54,862 nucleotides of DNA from Clostridium sp. AF27-2AA (GCF_003478505.1 NZ_QUFI01000022.1:251-55112), one strand, 5' to 3'. Shown: positions 34,222 through 43,177, numbered from the stretch's first letter. Numbers and translations are program-made. The notes: generated from the letters alone by a model not told the origin.

Positions 34222-34653
34222 ATGGCAGAGAATCAATTTGTTTCAACGGTAGAGGCCCTGTTTAAGGGGATGGATCAGTTTGTAACGACAAAGACTGTGG
34301 TGGGAGATGCCGTGAAGGTAGACGATGCCATCATCCTTCCGCTGGTAGATGTGACCTGCGGCATGGCAGCTGGTTCCTTTGCGGACAACGCAAAGCATAA
34401 CGGTGGCGGCGGTATGAGCGCCAAGATGAGTCCCAGCGCGGTTCTTGTGATCCAGAATGGTGTGACCAAGCTGGTGAACATCAAGCAGCAGGATGCGGTG
34501 ACCAAGGTTCTTGACATGGTGCCGGATTTTGTGAATAAGTTTGTTGGCGGAAAGCAGGAAGAAACGGTTTCGGAAAAAGCGATGGAAACGGCGCAGGAGA
34601 TTGCCGTGGCCAGTGAAGAAGCAGAGAAACATACGGAAGAAAAGACCGAATAA
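34222..34653 (+). CDS. gerW: GerW family sporulation protein (YtfJ)
   Basis: A 143-residue protein. The core is VGDAVKVDDAIILPLVDVTC, then a Gly-rich loop NGGGGMSAKMSPSAVLVIQN and VTKLVNIKQQDAVTKVLDMV. GerW/YtfJ is needed for proper spore germination in Bacillus. The C-terminal 35 residues are Glu-rich. AAGGAGG precedes the start. Its presence beside DUF2953 supports a spore-forming host. Confidence 0.93.
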   Translation: MAENQFVSTVEALFKGMDQFVTTKTVVGDAVKVDDAIILPLVDVTCGMAAGSFADNAKHNGGGGMSAKMSPSAVLVIQNGVTKLVNIKQQDAVTKVLDMVPDFVNKFVGGKQEETVSEKAMETAQEIAVASEEAEKHTEEKTE

Positions 34654-34831
34654 TCTGCGGAGGCTTATCACGCGCGGATTACAGAATACGAAGAGAACAA
34701 TGAGCATTTGGCATAAGCCCTGGTTCATACCTTGTGGGATACGGCATATACTGATAGTGAAAACTTACGCTGCTGTTTCTGCGTCAGACGATGATGCAGA
34801 AATGGCTGTGTTTTTATATCGGGAGGCCGCC

Positions 34832-34969
34832 ATGAGGCGTGTTCTGGGGCTTATGCTTTTTTGTTTTGGAATCGGAATGACGCTTCTTTTGTTTATTCCG
34901 GAGACGTTGTCTACGCTGATCTTTATTATCGGATGCCTGACCCTTGGGTATTATCTGTTTTGCGGATGA
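34832..34969 (+). CDS. Small membrane protein, 45 residues
   Basis: A short gene after GGGAGG (34821-34826) reading MRRVLGLMLFCFGIGMTLLL then FIPETLSTLIFIIGCLTLG and YYLFCG. It has two hydrophobic helices with a short turn. A longer frame through it, from 34541, overlaps gerW and is rejected. Similar 40-50-residue two-helix proteins are common in Lachnospiraceae; the function is unknown. A -10-like TATACT at about 34755-34760 may give it its own promoter. Confidence 0.7.
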   Translation: MRRVLGLMLFCFGIGMTLLLFIPETLSTLIFIIGCLTLGYYLFCG

Positions 34970-35030
34970 GATAAATGCGAAAAACAGCAGAAATTTGCGA
35001 AATTAGAAGATTTACAGAAATCCTGAAACG

Positions 35031-35061
35031 AAAAAGAGGACATGTCAAACGACATGTCCTC
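35031..35061 (-). terminator. rpmB: Terminator of rpmB (minus strand)
   Basis: GAGGACATGTC-AAAC-GACATGTCCTC is a perfect 11-bp stem; read on the minus strand it is followed by TTTTT. It also lies about 70 nt after the small membrane-protein gene and could stop that transcript. Confidence 0.85.
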
Positions 35062-35076
35062 AGCATTCAGTTCCAA

Positions 35077-35262
35077 TTATGCTCTTTCAACTAAGCCAGA
35101 ACGTAAGCAAGAAGTACATACATACATCTTCTTAGCTCCTCCATTAACTTTAACCTTAACGGATTTAACGTTTGCTTTCCAGATCGCGTTGGATCTTCTA
35201 TGGGAGTGGCTCACGTTATTTCCGAAGTGAGCAGCCTTTTCACAGATTGCACATTTAGCCAT
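35077..35262 (-). CDS. rpmB: 50S ribosomal protein L28
   Basis: A 61-residue ribosomal protein on the minus strand. AAGGAGG precedes the start. It reads MAKCAICEKAAHFGNNVSHS then RRSNAIWKAN, with CxxC (CAIC) and CTSC near the C-terminal end, so it is the zinc-binding (C+) form of L28. As in other Firmicutes it is divergent from the Asp23-FakA-recG unit. Confidence 0.96.
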   Translation of the reverse strand: MAKCAICEKAAHFGNNVSHSHRRSNAIWKANVKSVKVKVNGGAKKMYVCTSCLRSGLVERA

Positions 35263-35315
35263 GATTGCACCTCCTTAACCGGTACTTGGTCCCGTAAGGA
35301 ACCACAACATAAAGT

Positions 35316-35344
35316 ATGATAGCAGAAAGTCTTTATTTTGGCAA
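35316..35344 (-). promoter_or_regulatory. rpmB: Promoter of rpmB (minus strand)
   Basis: Minus strand: TTGCCA (35344-35339), 17 nt, TATCAT (35321-35316). The leader has a small hairpin GGTTCC-TTAC-GGGACC. Confidence 0.65.
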
Positions 35345-35445
35345 GTGAAATTTCACATTTTTTTGAGAAATTTGTGAGGAACCAGGAGAAATTGGGAAAA
35401 ACGTGGAAATAATTTTCCGAAAAATGTTTTCGAGGAAAGTCCTAA

Positions 35446-35474
35446 TGGACATAAATAAGGATGTATGGTATGAT
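35446..35474 (+). promoter_or_regulatory. Promoter of the Asp23-FakA unit
   Basis: TGGACA (35446-35451), 17 nt, TGG-TATGAT (35466-35474). The leader of about 95 nt contains a perfect 8-bp hairpin, GCCGCAGA/TCTGCGGC (35524-35548). Apart from the two divergent promoters the 313-nt gap 35263-35575 holds nothing else I can name. Confidence 0.55.
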
Positions 35475-35575
35475 TAATTAGTTAAATAATGCCTTTTTCT
35501 AAAATGGCATAGCAGAAAGCAATGCCGCAGAGCTTTTCATTCTGCGGCAAATAAGATAGATATGGAGGGGTTTCT

Positions 35576-35932
35576 ATGAAGGGACGCATCAATAACAAAC
35601 TGGGCGAGATTCAGATTAGCTCCGATGTCATTGCCATGTACGCAGGCATGACGGCCGTAGAGTGTTTTGGTATTGTTGGTATGGCAGCTGTCAGCATGAA
35701 AGACGGACTGGTTAAGCTGTTAAAGCGCGAGAGCCTGACCCACGGAATCACCGTGGTGGTGCAGGACAACCATATTTCCATTGATTTTCATGTAATCGTG
35801 GCATATGGTGTCAGCATCTGCGCGGTATCAGACAACCTGATCGCAAGTGTAAAATACAAAGTAGAAGAATTCACCGGCATGGAGGTTGATAAGATCAACA
35901 TTTATGTAGAAGGTGTACGAGTTATCGATTAA
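35576..35932 (+). CDS. Asp23/Gls24 family envelope stress protein
   Basis: A 118-residue protein like B. subtilis YloU. It opens MKGRINNKLGEIQISSDVIA and has MTAVECFGIVGMAAVSMKDG and VKYKVEEFTGMEVDKINIYV. The family is linked to the cell envelope and alkaline or cell-wall stress. AGGGG is the ribosome site. The next gene (FakA-like) starts 14 nt after its stop, as in most Firmicutes. Confidence 0.94.
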   Translation: MKGRINNKLGEIQISSDVIAMYAGMTAVECFGIVGMAAVSMKDGLVKLLKRESLTHGITVVVQDNHISIDFHVIVAYGVSICAVSDNLIASVKYKVEEFTGMEVDKINIYVEGVRVID

Positions 35933-35945
35933 GGAGGACCTGACG

Positions 35946-37643
35946 GTGAGTGTAAAGGTAATAGACGCCCGTCTGATGCAGAAGGCATTTCTTGCCGGAG
36001 CAAAGGGATTAGAAGCAAAAAAAGAATGGATCAACGAGTTAAACGTATTTCCTGTGCCGGACGGTGATACCGGAACCAACATGACCATGACGATCATGTC
36101 TGCGGCAAGAGAAGTGGCAGCAGTAGAGAACCCGACTATGGATTCCCTGGCCAAGGCTATTTCTTCCGGTTCCCTGCGTGGCGCGCGCGGAAACTCCGGC
36201 GTTATCTTATCCCAGCTGTTCCGCGGTTTTACCAAGGAAATCAAAGGAAAAGAGACTGTAGATGTCAAGACCCTGGCACAGGCGTTCGTTCATGCAACGG
36301 AGACTGCTTACAAGGCTGTTATGAAGCCGAAGGAGGGCACCATCCTCACAGTGGCGAAGGGCATGGCTGATAAAGCAGTAGAGGTTGCTGAGGAGACCGA
36401 CGATGTATTAGAGTTCGGCGGCAAAGTCATTGAGCACGGTGACTATGTACTGAGTCAGACCCCGGAGATGCTTCCGGTATTAAAGCAGGCTGGTGTGGTA
36501 GACTCCGGCGGCCAGGGCCTGATGCAGGTATTAAAGGGCGCGTTTGACGGCTTAAGCGGCAAGAAAGTAGATATTACGGTTCCGGACGCAAAACCGGTCA
36601 GCGCAGCTGCATCCGAGACAAAGGGCGCAGCATCCACTGATATCGACACGGCTCATATCAAATATGGCTATTGCACCGAGTTTATCATCAATCTGGAGAA
36701 GCATTACGATGAGAACAGCGAGCATGAGTTCAAGGCTTACCTGGAGTCCATCGGTGATTCCATTGTTGTTGTTTCCGATGATGATATCGTAAAAGTACAC
36801 GTTCACACCAACGATCCGGGTCTTGCCATCCAAAAGGCGCTGACCTTTGGTTCCCTGTCCCGCATGAAGATCGACAACATGCGCGAGGAGCATCAGGAAC
36901 GCGTGATTCAGGACGCAGAGCGCAAGGCAGCAGAGCAGAAGGCCGAGGAAGAAAATGCTGAGGCAGCAAAGCATGAGCCGAGAAAGGCGTATGGTTTCAT
37001 TGCCGTATCCGTGGGAGATGGACTGGGCGAGATTTTTAAGGGCATTGGAGCCGACTATCTGATCGAAGGCGGACAGACCATGAATCCGAGCACCGAGGAT
37101 ATGGTCAATGCCATTGAGCATGTGAATGCAGATACCGTTTACATTCTGCCGAACAACAAGAACATCATTCTGGCTGCAGAGCAGGCAAAGTATCTGGTGG
37201 AGGACAAGCAGATTATTGTAGTTCCGTCCAAGACGGTGCCCCAGGGCATTACCGCACTGATCAACTTTATCCCGGACCAGACTCCGGAGGAGAACCTGGC
37301 AGCCATGGTAGAGGAGATGGGCCGCGTGAAGACCGGCCAGATCACTTATGCGGTCCGCAATACTGTTATCGATGATATGGAGATCCATGAGGGCGATATC
37401 ATGGGAATCGGCGATCACGGCATGCTGGCTGTCAGCACCAGTCTGGAGAAGGCCACCATTGATACCTTAAAGGCCATGCTGGATGAGGATTCCGAGCTGG
37501 TTACCGTGTACTACGGAAGTGATGTCACCGCAGAGGACGCAGAGGCCCTGACTGCAAAGCTTCAGGAAAGCTGCCCGGATGTGGAAATTGAGCTTCAGGA
37601 GGGCGGTCAGCCGATTTACTATTACCTGATTTCTGTGGAGTAG
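35946..37643 (+). CDS. fakA: DAK2-domain fatty acid kinase-like protein (FakA/YloV)
   Basis: A 565-residue protein. GTG 35946 is chosen: AAGGAGG (35931-35937) lies 8 nt upstream and the frame from 35913 overlaps the previous gene. The N-terminal DAK2/DhaL ATP-binding domain has NVFPVPDGDTGTNM (metal-binding Asp), SLRGARGNSGVILSQ and VDSGGQGL. The C-terminal part is the DegV-like FakA region with GGQTMNPSTEDMV, PNNKNIILAA and TVYYGSDVT. It phosphorylates fatty acids together with a FakB carrier. A Glu/Ala-rich linker lies near residues 325-350. Confidence 0.92.
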   Translation: MSVKVIDARLMQKAFLAGAKGLEAKKEWINELNVFPVPDGDTGTNMTMTIMSAAREVAAVENPTMDSLAKAISSGSLRGARGNSGVILSQLFRGFTKEIKGKETVDVKTLAQAFVHATETAYKAVMKPKEGTILTVAKGMADKAVEVAEETDDVLEFGGKVIEHGDYVLSQTPEMLPVLKQAGVVDSGGQGLMQVLKGAFDGLSGKKVDITVPDAKPVSAAASETKGAASTDIDTAHIKYGYCTEFIINLEKHYDENSEHEFKAYLESIGDSIVVVSDDDIVKVHVHTNDPGLAIQKALTFGSLSRMKIDNMREEHQERVIQDAERKAAEQKAEEENAEAAKHEPRKAYGFIAVSVGDGLGEIFKGIGADYLIEGGQTMNPSTEDMVNAIEHVNADTVYILPNNKNIILAAEQAKYLVEDKQIIVVPSKTVPQGITALINFIPDQTPEENLAAMVEEMGRVKTGQITYAVRNTVIDDMEIHEGDIMGIGDHGMLAVSTSLEKATIDTLKAMLDEDSELVTVYYGSDVTAEDAEALTAKLQESCPDVEIELQEGGQPIYYYLISVE

Positions 37644-37696
37644 TCAAAAAGCACGTACAGCTGGAAATAGAAACTGTGCTGTAAGGTGGAATATGA

Positions 37697-37729
37697 GGGG
37701 AGTTGTCTTTTGGGGATGACTCTCCTTTT
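37697..37729 (+). terminator. Hairpin between fakA and recG
   Basis: GGGGAGTTGTC pairs with GATGACTCTCC and is followed by TTTTG. It may partly separate recG from fakA. No clear promoter was found in the 171-nt gap. Confidence 0.6.
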
Positions 37730-37814
37730 GTGTTATATGCTGCGGAACGATGCTTTTGACGCGGTATATTTTGTGCCAGCAGAATCTGGATTATGGAACG
37801 AGGAGAAAAAAACT

Positions 37815-39887
37815 ATGAATCAGCAACCCATCACAAGTCTGAAAGGAATTGGAGAAAAAACCGCAAAGTTGTTTGCGAAGCTGGGCGTGGAGACGGTGGA
37901 GGAGCTGCTTCACGATTACCCGCGGGCCTACGATGCCTATGAGGAGCCGGTGCCTATTGGAAAACTGCGGGAAAAAGAGATGTTTGCGGTATCCGGCCAG
38001 CTTATGAAAACACCGTCCGTGCGCCGGTTTAAAAATATTCAGGTTATCATTACCGATGTGCGGGATATGACCGGAGCCTTGCAGCTGACCTGGTACAATA
38101 TGCCTTATCTGCGCAATGTCCTGCAGATGGGCCAGATCCTCATATTCCGGGGCCGCGTGGTGAAGAAGAGCGGACGGCTGACCATGGAGCAGCCAGATGT
38201 ATTCACACCGGAACAGTACCGGAGGATCATGCATTCCATGCAGCCGGTGTACGGCCAGACAAAGGGCCTGGGCAACAAGGCTATTACTCGGGCGGTGCAG
38301 CAGGCGTTAGAGCAGCGTCAGATGGAGCGGGAATACTTACCGGAAGAACTGCGCAGCCGCTACGAACTGGCAGAATATAACTATGCCATTGAGCACATCC
38401 ATTTTCCAGCGGATAAAAAAGAACTGCTTTTTGCCAGAAAACGTCTGGTGTTTGATGAGTTTTTGTTCTTTCTGCTTTCCGTACGCCGCTTAAAAGAAAA
38501 ACGGCAGGATCTGAAAAGCAAATATGTGACACCGCGGGCGCCGGAGGTGGACAAGCTTCTGGCATCCCTGCCCTATGAGTTAACCGGAGCCCAGAAAAAG
38601 GTACTGGAGGAAGTACGGAAGGATATGGAGAGCGGCCTGGTCATGAACCGGCTGGTACAGGGCGATGTGGGTTCCGGAAAGACAATCGTGGCGGTGCTGG
38701 CGCTTCTGGAAACGGCCATGAATGGCTGTCAGGGTGCTATGATGGCACCGACAGAGGTCCTGGCAAAGCAGCATTACGAATCCATCACGGAATTGTTTGC
38801 CACATATGGAATTGAAAAACAGGTGGTGCTGGTGACCGGTTCCATGACCGCGAAGGAAAAACGCATTGCCTACGAGAAGATTGCGTCCCATGAGGCAGAC
38901 ATCATTGTGGGGACCCACGCCCTGATTCAGGAGAAGGTGCATTATGACCGTCTGGCGCTGGTCATCACCGATGAGCAGCACCGGTTTGGCGTAGGACAGC
39001 GGGAAGCCCTGGGCAACAAGGGCAGCAAGACGGACCCGGAGCTGACCCCTCATGTACTGGTTATGAGTGCCACCCCGATTCCGCGGACCCTGGCTATCAT
39101 TCTGTATGGGGATCTGGACATTTCCATTATCGATGAAATGCCGGCAGAGCGTCTGCCGATTAAAAACTGTGTGGTGAACACCGGGTACCGGGATAAGGCA
39201 TACCAGTTCATTGCCAGAGAGGTGGCAGCCGGGCGTCAGGCTTATGTGATCTGTCCGATGGTAGAAGAGAGTGAGATGATCGAGGCAGAAAATGTGCTGG
39301 ATTACACAAAGCTGTTGCGGGAAAAGCTGCCCGCAGGCATTACTGTGGAGTATCTGCATGGCAAAATGAAGGGGAAGGAGAAGAACCAGATCATGGAGCG
39401 CTTTGCCTTCGGAGAGATTCAGGTGCTGGTCTCTACCACAGTTGTGGAGGTCGGTGTCAACGTGCCGAATGCCACCGTCATGATGATCGAGAATGCCGAG
39501 CGTTTTGGCCTGGCCCAGCTTCATCAGCTGCGTGGCCGTGTAGGCCGTGGCGCGCACCAGTCCTATTGCATTATGGTCAACTGCTCCGATCAGGATGGAA
39601 CCCAGGAGCGCCTGGACATCCTAAATCGCTCCAACGATGGCTTTTACATTGCTTCTGAGGACTTAAAACTGCGTGGCCCCGGTGACTTCTTCGGCCTGCG
39701 CCAGAGCGGCGACATGGAATTTAAGATCGCGGATATCTTTACCGACGCCAATCTGTTAAAGACCGTATCCGAAGAAGTAAACCGCATCCTGGAACGCGAT
39801 CCGAACCTGGAGCAGGAAGAATACTGGGCGTTAAGAGAACGGTTGGATGTATATTTAAGTAAAAGTTACGACAAACTGAATCTGTAG
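37815..39887 (+). CDS. recG: ATP-dependent DNA helicase RecG
   Basis: A 690-residue branch-migration helicase. ATG 37815 (MNQQPITSLKGIGEKTAKLF) follows GAGGAG; the longer frame from 37686 runs through the terminator. An N-terminal helix-hairpin and OB/wedge domain precede the helicase core: Walker A GDVGSGKT, DEQH box (ITDEQHRFGVGQ), MSATPIPRT and QLRGRVGRG. It rescues stalled forks and resolves Holliday junctions. Length is normal. Confidence 0.97.
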   Translation: MNQQPITSLKGIGEKTAKLFAKLGVETVEELLHDYPRAYDAYEEPVPIGKLREKEMFAVSGQLMKTPSVRRFKNIQVIITDVRDMTGALQLTWYNMPYLRNVLQMGQILIFRGRVVKKSGRLTMEQPDVFTPEQYRRIMHSMQPVYGQTKGLGNKAITRAVQQALEQRQMEREYLPEELRSRYELAEYNYAIEHIHFPADKKELLFARKRLVFDEFLFFLLSVRRLKEKRQDLKSKYVTPRAPEVDKLLASLPYELTGAQKKVLEEVRKDMESGLVMNRLVQGDVGSGKTIVAVLALLETAMNGCQGAMMAPTEVLAKQHYESITELFATYGIEKQVVLVTGSMTAKEKRIAYEKIASHEADIIVGTHALIQEKVHYDRLALVITDEQHRFGVGQREALGNKGSKTDPELTPHVLVMSATPIPRTLAIILYGDLDISIIDEMPAERLPIKNCVVNTGYRDKAYQFIAREVAAGRQAYVICPMVEESEMIEAENVLDYTKLLREKLPAGITVEYLHGKMKGKEKNQIMERFAFGEIQVLVSTTVVEVGVNVPNATVMMIENAERFGLAQLHQLRGRVGRGAHQSYCIMVNCSDQDGTQERLDILNRSNDGFYIASEDLKLRGPGDFFGLRQSGDMEFKIADIFTDANLLKTVSEEVNRILERDPNLEQEEYWALRERLDVYLSKSYDKLNL

Positions 39888-39903
39888 TTTAGCCAGTAAC
39901 GTA

Positions 39904-39968
39904 GACAGGGGAGTGCCGTGAAATAGGACCCAGAACTGTCGGGTTCTGTTTCGTGGCACTCCCCTGTC
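39904..39968. repeat. 65-nt long hairpin after recG
   Basis: GACAGGGGAGTGCC (39904-39917) pairs perfectly with GGCACTCCCCTGTC (39955-39968). A second part, AGGACCCAGAAC against GGGTTCTG, extends it with mismatches. No T tract follows, so it is not a standard terminator. It sits just upstream of the T-box promoter. Confidence 0.65.
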
Positions 39969-39999
39969 GGACCGATTGCAAATTGTCTGAAAAAAGTGG

Positions 40000-40028
40000 T
40001 TGACAAATCCATTCTGCCGCATTATGAT
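40000..40028 (+). promoter_or_regulatory. Promoter of the T-box/trpXYZ operon
   Basis: Perfect TTGACA (40000-40005), 17 nt, TATGAT (40023-40028). Confidence 0.85.
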
Positions 40029-40034
40029 AAGTAC

Positions 40035-40326
40035 CAACAACGACAAACCGATGAGAAAGAGGAGTAAGCACTTCGCTGATATCACAGAGAGCTGCAGGTG
40101 GTGGGATTGCAGTATGGAAGGGATTGCTGAATGGACTTTCGAGGGCAGATCTGAAACCGGAGCAAAACACATAGCAGGGAGTAGGGACTGACGGAGACCG
40201 CAACCGTTATCTGGCGGCGTATATGTTAGTATACGGGTGAGTGGGTGCAAACCAATTTGAGTGGTACCGCGGATTAAGTGAATTCGTCTCAAATACAGAT
40301 TAAAATCTGTATTTGGGACTTTTTTA
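40035..40326 (+). promoter_or_regulatory. T-box riboswitch, tryptophan-specific (specifier UGG)
   Basis: A leader of about 290 nt between the promoter and trpX. The stem I start GATGAGAAAGAGGAGTA, the AG-bulge/apical region (CAGAGAGCTGCAGGTGGTG) and the specifier region GCTGAATGGACTTTCGAG are visible. The specifier codon reads TGG (40132-40134), followed by A, which is Trp. The T-box sequence GAGTGGTACCGCGG lies at 40259-40272. The terminator GTCTCAAATACAGATT/AATCTGTATTTGGGAC plus T's follows (40286-40326). Uncharged tRNA-Trp should favour the antiterminator and so expression of the transporter. The specifier reading is from alignment by eye. Confidence 0.9.
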
Positions 40327-40345
40327 TTTTAAGGAGGTAAAGATT

Positions 40346-41440
40346 ATGAAAAAAAGTGTAAAAGTGATGGCAGCAGCAATGGCAGCAATGATGACATTAG
40401 CAGGATGCGGAAGCAAGACTGCAGAGACTACCGCAGCAGATACCACAGCAGCAGAGATCACCGCAGAGGCAGCAGCAGAGGAAACTACCGCAGAGGCAGC
40501 AGAGGGTGTGAAAATTGCAGATGGTGAATATACCATAGGCATTGGCCAGTTCGCAGAGCACGGCTCCTTAGATAACTGCCGTACCGGATTTTTACAGGGC
40601 CTGGCAGATGAGGGCATCGTGGAAGGCAAGAACCTGACCATTCTTTACGAGAACGCACAGGCAGACGGCGGCACCGCAAGCCAGATCATGAACAACTTCC
40701 TCTCCAAGAAAGCTGATCTGATCTGTGCCATTGCAACCCCGATCGCCCAGAGTGCTTACAGCGCAGCGAAGGACGCAGGCGTTCCGGTTATCTACACCGC
40801 AGTGACCGATCCGGTTCTGGCAGAGCTTGCAAACGCAGACGGAACTCCGGTCGGCGAGATCACTGGTACCAGCGACAAGCTTCCGGTTGAGAGCCAGTTA
40901 AAGATGATCCGCACCATGCTTCCGGATGCAAAGACCATCGGTATCATGTATAGCACCAGTGAGATCAATTCCGTTTCCGCAATTGAGGAATACAAGAAAG
41001 CAGCACCGGAGTATGGCTTTGAGATCGTAGAGAGCGGCATTTCCTCTACTGCAGACATTCCGTTAGCAGCAGATGCCCTGGTAGAGAAAGTAGACTGCAT
41101 CAACAACTTAACCGATAACACCGTAGTAAGCTCCCTTCCGGTTATCCTGGATAAGGCAGCAAAGAAGAACATTCCGGTATTCGGAAGCGAGATCGAGCAG
41201 GTTAAGATCGGCTGCCTGGCAGCGGTTGGACTGGACTATGTAAGCCTTGGCGAGCAGACCGGTAAGATGGCAGCAAAAGTATTAAAGGGCGAGAAGAAAG
41301 CAAGCGAGATGAACTTTGAAGTTATTGAAGAGGCAGCTTTCTATGGCAACAACAAAGTAGCAGAAAACCTTGGCATCACCATCCCGGCAGAGCTTTCCGA
41401 CAATGCGGCAGCACTGTTCGATGAGATTATAACCAACTAG
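40346..41440 (+). CDS. trpX: Tryptophan ABC transporter substrate-binding lipoprotein (TrpX-like)
   Basis: A 364-residue lipoprotein after AAGGAGG. The signal peptide ends in TLAGC with Cys21. An Ala/Thr/Glu-rich linker (about 25-55) precedes the ABC_sub_bind domain (PF04392-like): IGIGQFAEHGSLDNCRTGFL, VYTAVTDPVLAELANADGTP-like region (V-I-Y-T-A-V-T-D-P), NNLTDNTVVSSLPVILD and AAVGLDYVSLGEQTG. Permease and ATPase genes follow at once. The Trp T-box in front makes tryptophan the best substrate guess, as for TrpXYZ of streptococci. Confidence 0.9.
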   Translation: MKKSVKVMAAAMAAMMTLAGCGSKTAETTAADTTAAEITAEAAAEETTAEAAEGVKIADGEYTIGIGQFAEHGSLDNCRTGFLQGLADEGIVEGKNLTILYENAQADGGTASQIMNNFLSKKADLICAIATPIAQSAYSAAKDAGVPVIYTAVTDPVLAELANADGTPVGEITGTSDKLPVESQLKMIRTMLPDAKTIGIMYSTSEINSVSAIEEYKKAAPEYGFEIVESGISSTADIPLAADALVEKVDCINNLTDNTVVSSLPVILDKAAKKNIPVFGSEIEQVKIGCLAAVGLDYVSLGEQTGKMAAKVLKGEKKASEMNFEVIEEAAFYGNNKVAENLGITIPAELSDNAAALFDEIITN

Positions 41441-41489
41441 AGCGTATTAATAATATAGAATAAACGCTCTTAGAAATCGGAGGAAACAC

Positions 41490-42374
41490 ATGTCTATCAT
41501 CATTGGCGTCATCGAGGAAGGCCTGATCTACGCGATTATGGCACTCGGCTTATACATTACCTACAAAATCCTGGATTTTCCGGATCTGTCTGTGGACGGC
41601 ACGTTCCCGATGGGAGCGGCTGTCACAGCCATGCTGATCTTAAAGGGCGTACATCCGGCCCTGACTTTGGTCTTAAGCTTTGCGGCCGGACTGCTGGCCG
41701 GATGCATTACCGGTCTGATCCATGTTAAGCTGAAGGTGCGGGATCTTCTTTCGGGCATCATTATGATGACAGCGCTGTACTCCATTAACCTTCGGATTGC
41801 GGGAAAAGCAAATCTGCCGATCTTCAGTAAGGAAACCATTTTTGAGAACGCGTTTCTGGAATCTGTCGTACCGGAGGCGCTGGATCCGTATCTGGTGAGC
41901 ATCATCCTGTTTGTGATCGTTCTGGTCTGCAAGATTCTGCTGGATCTGTTCTTAAAGACCCGTGCCGGATATCTGCTCCGGGCGGTCGGTGACAATGAGG
42001 TGCTGGTTACTTCCCTTGCAAAGGATAAAGGCATGGTCAAGATCCTGGGTCTGGCTCTGGCCAATGGCTTCGTAGCTCTGGCAGGCTGTGTATACTGCCA
42101 GCAGAAGGGATTCTTTGAGGTCAGCACCGGTACCGGCACCATGGTGATCGGCCTGGCCAGTGTCATCATTGGAACCAAGCTGTTAAAGCGGTTCCACAGC
42201 GTGAAAACGACCACCGCCGTGATTTTCGGTTCCATCGTTTACAAAGCCTGCGTGTCCCTGGCCATTGCCCTGGGTATGGCGGCATCGGATTTAAAGCTGA
42301 TCACGGCAGTTCTGTTTTTGATCATTCTGGTTGCCAGTAACCGGAAGGAAAGGAAGGTAAAGGCACATGCTTGA
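41490..42374 (+). CDS. trpY: Tryptophan ABC transporter permease (TrpY-like)
   Basis: A 294-residue membrane protein of the BPD_transp_2 (LivH-like) type. It opens MSIIIGVIEEGLIYAIMALG and has ILDFPDLSVDGTFPMGAAVT, KVRDLLSGIIMMTALYSINL and AVGDNEVLVTSLAKDKGMVK (the ATPase contact loop). About eight to nine helices are visible. It follows trpX by 49 nt with GGAGGA upstream and overlaps the ATPase gene by 8 nt. Confidence 0.92.
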   Translation: MSIIIGVIEEGLIYAIMALGLYITYKILDFPDLSVDGTFPMGAAVTAMLILKGVHPALTLVLSFAAGLLAGCITGLIHVKLKVRDLLSGIIMMTALYSINLRIAGKANLPIFSKETIFENAFLESVVPEALDPYLVSIILFVIVLVCKILLDLFLKTRAGYLLRAVGDNEVLVTSLAKDKGMVKILGLALANGFVALAGCVYCQQKGFFEVSTGTGTMVIGLASVIIGTKLLKRFHSVKTTTAVIFGSIVYKACVSLAIALGMAASDLKLITAVLFLIILVASNRKERKVKAHA

Positions 42375-43140
42375 GTTAAACCACATTCATAAATATTACA
42401 ATGCGGGCACCGTCAATGAAATGTGCCTGTTCAACGACTTTTCCCTTTCCATTGAGGACGGTCAGTTTGTATCTGTGGTCGGTTCCAACGGTTCCGGAAA
42501 AACTTCCATGCTGAACCTGATCTGCGGCAGCATTCCGCTGGATGCCGGACAGATTAAAATTGGAAACGAAGATATCACCAACATGCCGGAGTTCAAACGG
42601 CAGAAGCGCATCGGCCGCGTGTATCAGAATCCGGCCATGGGAACCTGCCCGTCCATGACCATTCTGGAAAATATGGCTCTGGCCGATAACAAGGGAAAAC
42701 CCTTCAATCTGCGCCCGGGTACCAACCGCCAGCGGGTGGAGTTTTACCGGGAGCAGCTTCATATGCTGGGCTTAAGCCTGGAAGATAAGATGGATGTGAA
42801 GGTCGGCGTGCTTTCCGGCGGACAGCGCCAGGCCATGGCACTGCTTATGTCTACCATGACACCGATTGAGTTTTTGATCCTGGATGAGCATACCGCGGCA
42901 CTGGATCCGAAAACCGCAGACATTATCATGGAACTGACGGATAAGGTGGTAAAAGAGAAACACCTCACCACCATCATGGTTACCCACAACCTGCGCTATG
43001 CTGTGGAGTATGGCAACCGCCTTCTGATGATGCATCAGGGCCACGCCATCATTGACAAGGCCGGTGAGGAGAAAAAGCAGATCCAGATCGATCATATTCT
43101 GGAGAAGTTCAACGAGATCAGCATCGAGTGCGGAAACTAA
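42367..43140 (+). CDS. trpZ: Tryptophan ABC transporter ATPase (TrpZ-like)
   Basis: A 257-residue ABC ATPase. Walker A is GSNGSGKTS, signature LSGGQRQA and Walker B FLILDEHTAALDP, where His stands in place of the more usual Pro/Ala-type residue after Glu, as in this subfamily; the H-loop is MVTHNLRYAV. It is the last gene of the T-box-controlled operon. Confidence 0.93.
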   Translation: MLELNHIHKYYNAGTVNEMCLFNDFSLSIEDGQFVSVVGSNGSGKTSMLNLICGSIPLDAGQIKIGNEDITNMPEFKRQKRIGRVYQNPAMGTCPSMTILENMALADNKGKPFNLRPGTNRQRVEFYREQLHMLGLSLEDKMDVKVGVLSGGQRQAMALLMSTMTPIEFLILDEHTAALDPKTADIIMELTDKVVKEKHLTTIMVTHNLRYAVEYGNRLLMMHQGHAIIDKAGEEKKQIQIDHILEKFNEISIECGN

Positions 43141-43177
43141 GTAATTGTTTGAAAATTTAGAATAGTTTAATACACGG

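Noticed and set aside
36552..37418. 288-residue minus-strand open frame opposite the FakA-like gene
   Set aside because: It is the complement of a well-recognised kinase gene and lacks a start signal.
38580..39557. 325-residue minus-strand open frame opposite recG
   Set aside because: RecG motifs on the plus strand are decisive; the other frame is His/Leu/Gln-rich shadow sequence.
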